NCBI RefSeq assembly: GCF_013328815.1
Contig: NZ_JABUHN010000001.1
Span: forward strand, 1 to 64,000
Direction: 5' to 3'
DNA length: 64,000 nucleotides
DNA from: Tabrizicola fusiformis
Lineage (GTDB): Bacteria > Pseudomonadota > Alphaproteobacteria > Rhodobacterales > Rhodobacteraceae
In this document: positions 26,550 to 35,275 of the stretch, one piece after another
Position numbering within the stretch: position 1 is the first letter of the stretch
How the letters are laid out: the number at the start of each line of letters is the position of its first letter
Notes under the pieces: generated by a model
What the model was told of the DNA's origin: nothing
Databases searched by the model: none
The model's input: only the letters and a program-made list of their open reading frames with translations
Made by a program: the position numbers and the translations under genes

Positions 26550-26707
26550 GCACGGCCCTGTGACGGGCGGCCCAAAACCGCACTTGATCCGGCGGCAGCA
26601 AGGACGCAGGATGCAGTCTGCGGGTGTTTGTGGCCCGCAGGGTTTTGTTCCAGTGGTTTGTTTTGTGATTTCGGGCCAGTCATGGCCCCGGGCAGATTGA
26701 GGGCAGG

Positions 26708-28045
26708 ATGTCTTGGTTCAGCAAGGTCGCGTGGAAGGAAGGGCTGTTTCTGCAGCCCCATCATCTGCAGCAGAACGACCGCTATGTCGAAAAGCTGGTC
26801 GAGGCGCGGACCCGGCATGTCTCGCCCTATCCCTGGGGCATCGAGGAAATGCGGATCAACCGCGACCGGCTGCAACAGGGCCGGATCGAACTGGCGCTGG
26901 TCGCTGGGATCTTCGCTGATGGCACGCCGTTTGACGCCCCCGCGGTAAGCCCCTTGCCGCGCGCCATCGAGGTGCCCGAGGGCAGCGACGGGCTGGGCGT
27001 CTGGCTGACCCTGCCCGATCAGGTGATGAACGGCCGCGAAGTGGCGATGGATGCCGAGGCGGATGCCGCCACCCGCTTTGTTCTGGGGGCCGAGACGGTG
27101 GCCGACAGTGCCAGCGCGATGCGGCTGGAAACCCAGATCGAGATTGCGATGCCGCGGCTGGAACTGGACATCCGTGCCACGCCGAAGCCGGGCTATCAAT
27201 GCATCAAGGTCGGCCGCATCATTGAGGTGCGCGACAATGTTGTGATCATGGATGACGCCTTTCCGCCGCCGCTCTTGACCATCACTGGTCACTCGGTGGC
27301 GCTGGGCTGGCTGGACCGGGTGATCGGCTGGGTCGAGACCAAGCTGGAAAGTCTGGCCCGCTATGCCGCCGACCCTTCGGCGGCGGGCGGGTTGCAGGCG
27401 ACCGATTACTTCATGCTGCTGGCGCTGAACCGGGAAATCAACGTGCTGCGCCACCTGCGCAACAGCCGCTATGTGCATCCCGAGCGGCTCTATGAAGAGC
27501 TTCTGCGCTTTTCCGGTGAGCTGTGGACCTTTGACAACGACAAGCGGCAGGCGCCGGTTTACACGCCCTATGACCACGCCGACCTGAAGGGCAGTGTCGA
27601 GCCGGTGGTGCGTGACATCCAGCGGCTGTTGTCGCGCGATCCGGGCCGGGCGACGCGGCTGGAACTGGTCATGGTGCGGCAGAATTCCTATCTGGCGCAG
27701 GTGCCGGACCGGAACCTGTTCCGCGATGCAACCTTTGTCGTCGAGGTGGAATCGAGCCGGTCGCTGACCGTGGTGGCGCAGCAATTCCCCTTGCTCTGCA
27801 AGGTGGGGCCGAACACCCGGATGGCGGAAATCGTCAACAACAACCTGCCGGGGATCGAGTTGATCCATGCGCCGACACCGCCACGCCAGATCCGCGCTGT
27901 CTCGCGCAATGTTTACTTCATCATCGAGAAGAACTCGCCACTCTGGCGCGAGTTTTCCACGGCGCCGGCCATCGGGATGCATTTCGCCGGCGACTGGCCC
28001 GATCTGAAGATGGAACTCTGGGCGATCGTCGAGACCCGGTCGTGA
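26708..28045 (+). CDS. tssK: T6SS baseplate subunit TssK
   Basis: A 445-residue protein that links the T6SS baseplate to the TssL-TssM membrane complex. The family start is clear (MSWFSKVAWKEGLFLQPHHLQQ, read in parts: WKEGLFLQPHHLQQND), with C-terminal elements NNLPGIELIHAPTPPRQI and YFIIEKNSPLW typical of TssK. Length is normal. A GAGGGCAGG ribosome site precedes the ATG. This is the first gene of a + strand T6SS block; tssL follows after 22 bases and tssM after tssL. Confidence 0.95.
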   Translation: MSWFSKVAWKEGLFLQPHHLQQNDRYVEKLVEARTRHVSPYPWGIEEMRINRDRLQQGRIELALVAGIFADGTPFDAPAVSPLPRAIEVPEGSDGLGVWLTLPDQVMNGREVAMDAEADAATRFVLGAETVADSASAMRLETQIEIAMPRLELDIRATPKPGYQCIKVGRIIEVRDNVVIMDDAFPPPLLTITGHSVALGWLDRVIGWVETKLESLARYAADPSAAGGLQATDYFMLLALNREINVLRHLRNSRYVHPERLYEELLRFSGELWTFDNDKRQAPVYTPYDHADLKGSVEPVVRDIQRLLSRDPGRATRLELVMVRQNSYLAQVPDRNLFRDATFVVEVESSRSLTVVAQQFPLLCKVGPNTRMAEIVNNNLPGIELIHAPTPPRQIRAVSRNVYFIIEKNSPLWREFSTAPAIGMHFAGDWPDLKMELWAIVETRS

Positions 28046-28067
28046 TCCCGGGCATGAGGGCTGCGGC

Positions 28068-29813
28068 ATGAGCAATGACAAGGACAAGACGGTCATCGGC
28101 GGTGCGCTTCCGGGCGGGATGGCACCTATGCCGGGCGGCGGCAAGCGGCAGGCGGCGCCGAACCAGTCCACGGTGATCGGCGGTGCGCTGCCGGGCGGTT
28201 TTGGTGCGCCGCAGCAGCCGGGCGGCTTTGGCGGCGGGCAGGCAGGCGGCTTTGGCGCCGCGCCCTCGGGCATGGGCGGCGATCCGAATGATCCGTGGGG
28301 CGGTGGCGGCGGTTTCGGCACGCCCGCGCCGCAGCCGGGCTTTGGCGGTCAGCCGGGCGGTTTCGGTGGCGGCGGCGGTTTCGCCCCCGGTGTGGGGCAG
28401 GGGCAGCCGGGCTTTGGCGCCGGTGGCGGTGCCTTTGGCCAGCCGAACCAGAACCAGCGCACCGTGATCGGCGGGCCTTTCGCGCAGGGTGACAGCTTCT
28501 TCCCCGATGTCTCGACTGCGCAGCCCACCAATTACGAGGCGCAGGGCCCCAAGATCGACCTGCGGGTGGCGCTGTCGGCCAAGGGGCTGGGGTCTGGCGG
28601 GCCGAAAAGCCCGATGCTGGCGGCGGCTGCCAATCTGATGATCCTGTTCGGCCGTCTGCGCACGCAGATGGTGGAAATGGATGCGCGCCCGCTGATGGAG
28701 CATGTGACGCATGAGATCGAGGTCTTCGAGGAAAACTGCCTGAAGGCCGGGATAGAGCCGCATGAAACGCAGGTGGCGAAATACCTGCTGTGTTCGACGG
28801 CCGACGACATCGTGCAGAACATCCCGGGCAATGACCGGCATATCTGGATTCAGTATTCCATGACCGTGCGGTTCTTCAACCGCCGCACCTCGGGCGTGGG
28901 GTTCTTTCAGGAGGTGGAAAAGGCGTTGCAGGCCCCCGCGCAGCGGTTCCAGCTTTTGGAACTGGCGATGACCTGCCTGTCGCTGGGGTTCGAGGGGCAG
29001 TATCGCACGGCGCCCAACGGGGCGGTGGAACTGGCCCGCATCCGGGGCATGATCTATGACAGTCTGCGCCGCGTGCAGCAGCGCCCCGATGACGACATCT
29101 CGCCACGCTGGCAGCCGGTGGATGTCGGCGGGCGACGGCGCTTTGGCGGCACGCCTTTGTGGGTGATCGGCTCGGTTCTGGGGCTGGGGCTGATGGGGGC
29201 CTATTTCGGCCTCTCGATGCTGATTTCGGGCGAAGGCAGCGTGGTGTCGCAGCGGCTTTTGTCGATGCATCCGGTGACCGAGGTTTCGCTGGTGCGTCCC
29301 GCTGCCGTGGCGTTTGAGCCGCTGGTGGTGGACAAAGAGGCGCTGGGCGATCCGGCTCAGCTTGACCGGCTGCGCGGCGCCATGGCCAAGGACATCGAAG
29401 GCGGCCTTGTCGAAGTGGCGACCAAGGGTGATTTCATTTTTGTCCGGGTGTCGAACGCGCTGCTCTTTGCCACGGGCAAGGCCACGACCAAGCCCGAATT
29501 CGCCGATCTGGCGGCCCGGATCACCGCCTCGCTGAACAACGAACCGGGGCCGGTTTTTGTCTTTGGCTATACCGATAACGTCCCGATGAGCGGGCGGGGC
29601 AAGTTCAAGAACAACCACGACCTGTCGCTGGCCCGCGCCGAGGCGGTGAAAAAGGTTCTGGCCGAGACGATGACCGACAAGGAACGGTTCGTCGTCGAAG
29701 GCAAGGGCGAGGCCGACCCGATCGGCGACAATGAAACCGACGATGGCCGCGCGCAGAACCGCCGGGTGGAAATCATGATCAAGCGTCAGGAGACGCTGGG
29801 CCAGTCAGGCTGA
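28068..29813 (+). CDS. tssL: T6SS inner-membrane protein TssL with OmpA domain
   Basis: A 581-residue IcmH/DotU-type component of the membrane complex. Residues 1-160 are a Gly/Pro/Gln-rich cytoplasmic extension containing three TVIGG motifs, with threonines at 8, 35 and 132. The DotU domain (about 165-350) is followed by one membrane helix (PLWVIGSVLGLGLMGAYFG, near 365-384). The periplasmic OmpA-like peptidoglycan-binding domain carries FVFGYTDNVPMSG and NHDLSLARAEAVKKVL. In Agrobacterium, TssL is phosphorylated by PpkA on an N-terminal threonine and then binds Fha; the TVIGG motifs are candidates for the same switch here. tssM begins 16 bases downstream. Confidence 0.95.
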   Translation: MSNDKDKTVIGGALPGGMAPMPGGGKRQAAPNQSTVIGGALPGGFGAPQQPGGFGGGQAGGFGAAPSGMGGDPNDPWGGGGGFGTPAPQPGFGGQPGGFGGGGGFAPGVGQGQPGFGAGGGAFGQPNQNQRTVIGGPFAQGDSFFPDVSTAQPTNYEAQGPKIDLRVALSAKGLGSGGPKSPMLAAAANLMILFGRLRTQMVEMDARPLMEHVTHEIEVFEENCLKAGIEPHETQVAKYLLCSTADDIVQNIPGNDRHIWIQYSMTVRFFNRRTSGVGFFQEVEKALQAPAQRFQLLELAMTCLSLGFEGQYRTAPNGAVELARIRGMIYDSLRRVQQRPDDDISPRWQPVDVGGRRRFGGTPLWVIGSVLGLGLMGAYFGLSMLISGEGSVVSQRLLSMHPVTEVSLVRPAAVAFEPLVVDKEALGDPAQLDRLRGAMAKDIEGGLVEVATKGDFIFVRVSNALLFATGKATTKPEFADLAARITASLNNEPGPVFVFGYTDNVPMSGRGKFKNNHDLSLARAEAVKKVLAETMTDKERFVVEGKGEADPIGDNETDDGRAQNRRVEIMIKRQETLGQSG

Positions 29814-29829
29814 GGACGGGACGCGACAG

Positions 29830-32800
29830 ATGCGCTGGGTGAAGCTTTCTCTGATCCTCATCGGGTTTCTGGCCTTTTCGGCGGTGGTGTTCTTTGCCGG
29901 GCCGCTGATTTCTTTTGGCGAGGCGGTGCCGTTCGATCCCCTCTGGGTGCGGCTGACCATCATCGGCGTGCTGGCGCTGATCCTGGGCATCTGGGGCCTT
30001 CTGGCGCTGTTGCGGCGGCGCAAGGGGCAAAAGGCGCTGGAAACCGCGCTGGTGGCCGATGCCCCGCCGGATGGCGACGGCAAAGAGTTGGCAGGCCGGA
30101 TGCAGTCGGCACTGGTGCAGCTCAAGAAATCCAGCGGCGGCAAGAATTATCTCTACGATCTGCCGTGGTATGTGATCATCGGCCCGCCGGGTTCGGGCAA
30201 GACGACGGCGCTGGTCAATTCGGAAATCAAGTTCCCGCTGGCCGCGACCGAGCAGGCCGGGCTCAAGGGTTTTGGCGGCACGCGCTATTGCGACTGGTGG
30301 TTTGCCGAGGATGCGGTGCTGATCGACACCGCAGGGCGCTATACCACGCAAGACAGCGATGCCGCGGGCGACAAGGCAAGCTGGTCGTCCTTCCTGTCGC
30401 TTCTGAAAAAGAACCGGCCCAAGCAGCCGATCAACGGCGTTATCCTTGCCTTCTCGGTGGCCGATCTGATGCGCGCCGATGCCGAGACGATCACCAAACA
30501 CGCCGAAATCGTCCGCGCCCGTCTGGCCGAGATCCACGAGGCGCTGAAGGTCGATTTCCCGGTCTATGTGATGTTCACCAAGGCCGATCTGATTGCCGGC
30601 TTCCGCGAATATTTCGCCAGTTTTGCCGCCGGACGCCGCAAGAAGGTCTGGGGCACCACCTTTCAGACACAAAGCCGCAAGGAGCAGACCTGGGACCGGG
30701 TTCCAGCGGAATATGACGCGCTGGTCGCCCGGCTGTCCGAAGAGGTCATAGACCGGATGTCGGAAGAGCCCGATGGCGTGAACCGCATCGCCATTTTCGG
30801 CCTGCCCGGCCAGATGGCCGAGTTGAAGGACGAAATCGCCAGCTTCCTGCGGCAGGTGTTCGAACCCACGCGCTACAAGACCAATGCCATCCTGCGCGGG
30901 TTCTATTTTACCTCGGGCACGCAGGAAGGCACCCCGATCGACCAGGTTCTGGGCGCGATGAGCCGCAGCTTTGGCGGGGCCGATACAAGCGGGCTGATGT
31001 CGGGGCGCGGCAAGAGCTTTTTCCTGCATGACCTTCTGGCCAAGGTGATCTTTGCCGAACAGGGCTGGGTGTCCTATGACCGCAAGGCAGTGCGGCGCTC
31101 TTCGGTGTTCCGCATCGCGGCAAATTCGCTGATGCTGCTGGCGTCAGCGGCGGTGCTGGGGGCCTGGGCCTATAGCTACTACAACAACCGGCAATTGGTG
31201 CAATCGGCCGAGGCGGCGCTGGCCGATTACGAACTGGCCGCCAGCGAGGATATGAAGGCGACCGAGATTTCGGACACCGACCTGCTGCGCGTGGCCAATC
31301 ACCTGCAAATCCTGCGCACCATGCCTGCGGGCTATGAATCGCCCGAGATTGACGACAGCGACTGGACCCGCGGTTTCGGCCTGTCGCAGCAAGGTGCGCT
31401 GCGTCAGGCGGCCCGCGATGCCTATGGTCAGGGGCTGGAGCGGCTGTTCCGCCCGCGTCTGGTTCTGCGGGTGGAAGAGCAGTTGCAGGGCTTTGTCGGT
31501 TCGAACAACACGCTGGCGATTTATGAGACGCTGAAAGTCTACAAGGCGCTGGGCGGCGCCGCGCCGGTGCCGCAGGACGAATTCGTGCGCAACTGGTTTG
31601 AACAGGACTGGGCGCAGGTCACCTATCCGGGCATCAACAACGAAGCCGCCCGGACCATGCTGTCGAACCATCTGGTGGCGATGCTGGAACTGGATGACAC
31701 CACGACGCCCTCGGTGACGCTGAACGCCGATCTGGTTTCCAAATCCGAAATCATTCTGGGCCGGATGAGCGTGGAAGAGCAGGCGTATTCGCTGATCAAG
31801 GCCACGGCACCCTATTCCGGCATTCCTGATTTCAACCTTGTCGAACGGACCGGCGCCGATGCGCGGCTGGTGTTCGAAACGGTCGATGGCAGCGATCTGT
31901 CGGTGCTGGGGGTGCCCGCGCTTTACACCTATGAGGGGTTCCACGGCTTCTTCCTCGACCAACTCGCTGCCGTCGCGCAGAAGATCGAGACCGAGCAATG
32001 GGTGATGGGCAAGCAGGCCGAGGAGGCGGATATCGGCGCGCAGTTGAAGCGACTGGGTCCGACCCTGCTGGCGCGCTACCGCGAGGATTACATCGCGGCA
32101 TGGGAATCGATGCTGGACAATATCAAGCTGGCCCAGATGGCCGCCGACAAGCCGACCTATCAGGCGCTTTCGGCGGCGGCGGCGCCCGCGACCTCGCCCA
32201 TCCTCAAGCTAGTGGAGTCGATTTCGGCGGAAACCCGGCTGACGGCGGCGCCAGTGGCCGAAACCCCGGCGGATCAGCTTTCGGCCACCATCGACCATGC
32301 CGGCGGTGCCATCGACAAGGCGCAAAGCCAGATCGAGATGCAGATTGTCAGCCGCACCTCGGGCCTGTCGCGGATCGGGCTTGAGCTGGTGCTGGAGGCG
32401 GGCAAGTCGCAGGCCCGCGCCGGCAATGCCGGGGCCAGCGGTGGTGCGGGTGGGGCCGGTTTCGTGCCCGGCGCCGATATCGAGGCGAATTTTCAGGAAT
32501 ATAACCTGCTGCTGGAAGGCACGCCGGGGGCGCGGCCGATCGACGGGCTGCTGAAAAGCTTCGACAATGTGTTGCAGGGGCTGATCCTGTCGGCGCAGTT
32601 CAATCAGGCGCAGGCGGCAGCACAGATGCCCGCGCTGATCGGGCAGTTGAAGGCCACCGTGTCGAAACTGCCCGCACCGCTGAAGCGGATGGTGAACGAG
32701 GCGGTCGAGGATTTTGAGGGCGATGCCGCAAGCTCGACCATTTCGCAGATCAATCAGGAACTGACGAGCCAAGTTGCGGCGGTCTGTCAGGCCACGGTCG

Positions 32801-33435
32801 AGGGGCGTTATCCCTTCTCGAACAACCCGGGCCGTCAGGTGCCCTTGTCCGAGTTTGCGCAGGTCTTTGGCCCGGATGGCGTGCTGGACCGCTTCTTCAA
32901 CACCCATCTGGCGGTTCACGCCAATATGGGGGCAGGAGACTGGACCTGGAACGCCGACAGCCCGCTTGCAGACAAGCTTTCCTTGCAGACGTTGCGGCAG
33001 TTTCAGCGGGCCGCGGCGATCCGCGATGCCTTCTTCCCGGGGCGCAGCCCGACGGTGGCACTGGATGTGACCATCATCCAGACGCAGGCGCATGACCGGG
33101 TGAAGCAATCGGTTCTGGTGGTCGATGATCAGCCGGTGCAGATGCGCCAGAAGGGCAATACGCCGGTCACCATCAAATGGCCGGGCGGGGGGGGCAACAC
33201 CTCGTTGCAACTGCTGCCGGAACTGGGCAACCGCGAGAGCCAGAAGCTGTGGCAGGGGCCTTGGGCCTTCATGCAGTTCATCCGTGAGGGCAGCCCGCGT
33301 CAGGTGGGCGATGTGTTGCAGGTCAGCCATATCGTGGGCGGGCGCAACATCAGCTATGACATCCGGGTCAATGCGCTGACCAATCCGTTCAACATGGCGG
33401 AACTGCGCGAATTCCGCTGCCCGACGGGGCTGTGA
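29830..33435 (+). CDS. tssM: T6SS inner-membrane protein TssM (IcmF)
   Basis: A 1201-residue IcmF-family protein spanning the envelope. Two N-terminal membrane helices (about 5-28 and 40-62) precede a cytoplasmic NTPase-like domain with an intact Walker A GPPGSGKTT at 118-126. A third helix (near 430-452, NSLMLLASAAVLGAWAYSYY) leads to the large periplasmic domain. The C-terminal TssM signature is present (VTIKWPGGGGNTSLQLLP). No tssJ lipoprotein gene is in the cluster, as in several alphaproteobacterial systems. The gene is coupled to tagF, with one base between stop and start. Confidence 0.96.
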   Translation: MRWVKLSLILIGFLAFSAVVFFAGPLISFGEAVPFDPLWVRLTIIGVLALILGIWGLLALLRRRKGQKALETALVADAPPDGDGKELAGRMQSALVQLKKSSGGKNYLYDLPWYVIIGPPGSGKTTALVNSEIKFPLAATEQAGLKGFGGTRYCDWWFAEDAVLIDTAGRYTTQDSDAAGDKASWSSFLSLLKKNRPKQPINGVILAFSVADLMRADAETITKHAEIVRARLAEIHEALKVDFPVYVMFTKADLIAGFREYFASFAAGRRKKVWGTTFQTQSRKEQTWDRVPAEYDALVARLSEEVIDRMSEEPDGVNRIAIFGLPGQMAELKDEIASFLRQVFEPTRYKTNAILRGFYFTSGTQEGTPIDQVLGAMSRSFGGADTSGLMSGRGKSFFLHDLLAKVIFAEQGWVSYDRKAVRRSSVFRIAANSLMLLASAAVLGAWAYSYYNNRQLVQSAEAALADYELAASEDMKATEISDTDLLRVANHLQILRTMPAGYESPEIDDSDWTRGFGLSQQGALRQAARDAYGQGLERLFRPRLVLRVEEQLQGFVGSNNTLAIYETLKVYKALGGAAPVPQDEFVRNWFEQDWAQVTYPGINNEAARTMLSNHLVAMLELDDTTTPSVTLNADLVSKSEIILGRMSVEEQAYSLIKATAPYSGIPDFNLVERTGADARLVFETVDGSDLSVLGVPALYTYEGFHGFFLDQLAAVAQKIETEQWVMGKQAEEADIGAQLKRLGPTLLARYREDYIAAWESMLDNIKLAQMAADKPTYQALSAAAAPATSPILKLVESISAETRLTAAPVAETPADQLSATIDHAGGAIDKAQSQIEMQIVSRTSGLSRIGLELVLEAGKSQARAGNAGASGGAGGAGFVPGADIEANFQEYNLLLEGTPGARPIDGLLKSFDNVLQGLILSAQFNQAQAAAQMPALIGQLKATVSKLPAPLKRMVNEAVEDFEGDAASSTISQINQELTSQVAAVCQATVEGRYPFSNNPGRQVPLSEFAQVFGPDGVLDRFFNTHLAVHANMGAGDWTWNADSPLADKLSLQTLRQFQRAAAIRDAFFPGRSPTVALDVTIIQTQAHDRVKQSVLVVDDQPVQMRQKGNTPVTIKWPGGGGNTSLQLLPELGNRESQKLWQGPWAFMQFIREGSPRQVGDVLQVSHIVGGRNISYDIRVNALTNPFNMAELREFRCPTGL

Positions 33436-33436
33436 C

Positions 33437-34408
33437 ATGGCGCTGGGGGTTTACGGCAAACACCCTGCCAAGGGCGATTTCATCGACTACGGCTTGCCGC
33501 CTGCGGTGCTGAAACGGCTGGAGGTCTGGCTGGATGCCGCGCTGGCCGAGGCGCGCACGACCCTTGGCCCGGCGTGGGAGGCGGTCTGGCCCGCCGCCCC
33601 CCGGCTGCATTTCTGGCTGGGTGAGGGCATCTGGGGCGAGCCGGTGGCGGGTGTGATGGCCGCCAGCCGCGACCGGGTGGGGCGGCGCTTTCCGCTGGTC
33701 ATGCTGGCCACGGGCGGCGGCACGCCGCCGCCGCCGGTGACACTGGCCGGGCAGGATTGGCACGCGGCACTGTCGGCGCATCTTGCGGCCTGTCTGGGAT
33801 GGGGCACGCTGGAGCAGACCGCCGATCTGCTGGCAGGCGCGCCGCGACCCGAGACGGCCGAAGGGGTGACGGCCCCGGTCGCGCCGGAGTTCTGGGCGGT
33901 GCGGCCCGGCGCCTCGGCTGCCGCGCTGTGGGAGGATGTGGCGCTGGCCGACCACCGCAGCGCCGCTGCTGGTCGCAGCTATTGGTGGGTCGCGGGGGAT
34001 GAGGATATCGCCCCGCCGCCCGAAGCCGAGCCGGTTGAAGAGGCGGTTGATGACGCGGCGGTTGAAACCGCCGCCCCGGACGAGGCCGAAGCGGCCTCGG
34101 AGCCGGCGGTGGCGGTGGAAGATGCGGCGGCAGAGCCAGATCTTGTCGTTGCGGCGACCGAAGATGCTTGGGCGCTGCCCGATCTGCCCGAGGATGAGGG
34201 GTCTCCCTTCGCAACAGGCGGGGGGCTGGGCCTTTTCGCAGCGCCCGAGCCGGGCCTTGCGCCGCCAGCCCAGCCCGAGGCCGTGGCAACGCCCGCTGCA
34301 CCTGCTGCCCCCGCCGCGCCGCGCTGGTCGCAGGTCTGGGCCGGGGCCGGTCTGCCGTCGGGCGCGGTGCTGGCATGGTTTTTCCGGGGGCATGTGGGCA
34401 ATGGCTAG
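33437..34408 (+). CDS. tagF: T6SS-associated protein TagF
   Basis: A 323-residue protein with the TagF domain in residues 1-200 (GVYGKHPAKGDFIDYGLP at the start, then RLHFWLGEGIWGEPVAGVMAAS read in parts, RDRVGRRFPLVML). TagF is a post-translational repressor of T6SS assembly in Pseudomonas and Agrobacterium. Residues 200-300 are an acidic, Pro/Ala-rich extension that is probably disordered. In Agrobacterium TagF is fused to PppA; here the two genes are separate but adjacent, 57 bases apart. It starts one base after tssM. Confidence 0.9.
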   Translation: MALGVYGKHPAKGDFIDYGLPPAVLKRLEVWLDAALAEARTTLGPAWEAVWPAAPRLHFWLGEGIWGEPVAGVMAASRDRVGRRFPLVMLATGGGTPPPPVTLAGQDWHAALSAHLAACLGWGTLEQTADLLAGAPRPETAEGVTAPVAPEFWAVRPGASAAALWEDVALADHRSAAAGRSYWWVAGDEDIAPPPEAEPVEEAVDDAAVETAAPDEAEAASEPAVAVEDAAAEPDLVVAATEDAWALPDLPEDEGSPFATGGGLGLFAAPEPGLAPPAQPEAVATPAAPAAPAAPRWSQVWAGAGLPSGAVLAWFFRGHVGNG

Positions 34409-34465
34409 GCAGACCCGGTTCTTTGCGCCTAAGCTGCGCGAAAAGGCATTCCTGCGGGAGGTAGG

Positions 34466-35272
34466 ATGATCGACGCTCCTTTCGTGTTCGAAACCGGCGC
34501 CGCATCGGATACCGGCCGGGTTCGCAACCATAACGAGGACAGCTATCTGACCCAGCCCGAAAGCGGGGTCTGGCTGGTTGCCGATGGCATGGGCGGGCAT
34601 CAGGCGGGCGATTTCGCCAGCCGCTCCATCGCGGAATCGGTGGCCTCGGTCGGTCGTCCTGCCTCGGCGCCTGATCTGCAGGCGCGGTTCATGGATCGGA
34701 TCGCGCGGGCCCATGCCATCATCCAGGACCAGTCGCGCCGGCTAAACGGCGCCACGGTGGGGGCAACGCTGGTGGCGCTTCTGGCCTATGGCCGGCATTT
34801 TGCCTGCGTCTGGTCGGGCGACAGCCGGGTTTACCTGTTGCGCGGCGGCACCTATCAGCAGGTGACAACCGACCATACCGAGGTGAATGAATTGCTGCGG
34901 CAGGGCGCCATCACGCCCGAGCAGGCCGCCTCATGGCCGCGCCGCAACGTGATCACCCGCGCAATCGGTGTGCATGACCGCCCGATGACCGACGAGATTG
35001 CCGGCGGGCTGGCCCATGGCGATGTTTTCCTCTTGTGTTCCGACGGGTTGACCGAGCATGTCGAGGATGCCGAAATGGCGCAGGCGATTGCCACTATGGC
35101 ACCGCAGGCGGCCTGCGATGCCCTTGTTCAGCTTACGCTGTCGCGCGGGGCGAAAGACAACGTGACCGTTGTTGTGGTGCGCTGTCTGGACCGTATGGCG
35201 GCCGGGCGGGCGGTGCCGCCTGCGGTCGGCGCCTCGCGCCCGGGCGGCGACGAATGGCATGTGGATGCGTAA
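34466..35272 (+). CDS. pppA: PP2C-type phosphatase PppA of the T6SS
   Basis: A 268-residue Mn/Mg-dependent serine/threonine phosphatase. PP2C motifs are intact: GRVRNHNEDSYL near residue 17, VADGMGGHQAGDFAS at 38-52, VWSGDSRVYLLRGG, and the late KDNVTVVVV. It reverses phosphorylation by PpkA and so turns the T6SS off. Good ribosome site GGGAGG lies at 34456-34461. ppkA begins 3 bases after its stop, so phosphatase and kinase are produced together. Confidence 0.93.
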   Translation: MIDAPFVFETGAASDTGRVRNHNEDSYLTQPESGVWLVADGMGGHQAGDFASRSIAESVASVGRPASAPDLQARFMDRIARAHAIIQDQSRRLNGATVGATLVALLAYGRHFACVWSGDSRVYLLRGGTYQQVTTDHTEVNELLRQGAITPEQAASWPRRNVITRAIGVHDRPMTDEIAGGLAHGDVFLLCSDGLTEHVEDAEMAQAIATMAPQAACDALVQLTLSRGAKDNVTVVVVRCLDRMAAGRAVPPAVGASRPGGDEWHVDA

Positions 35273-35275
35273 GAG

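Noticed and set aside
26550-26707. Sigma54 promoter before tssK
   Set aside because: A TGGCCC-like -24 half is present near 26632 but the GC of the -12 element is missing at the right spacing.
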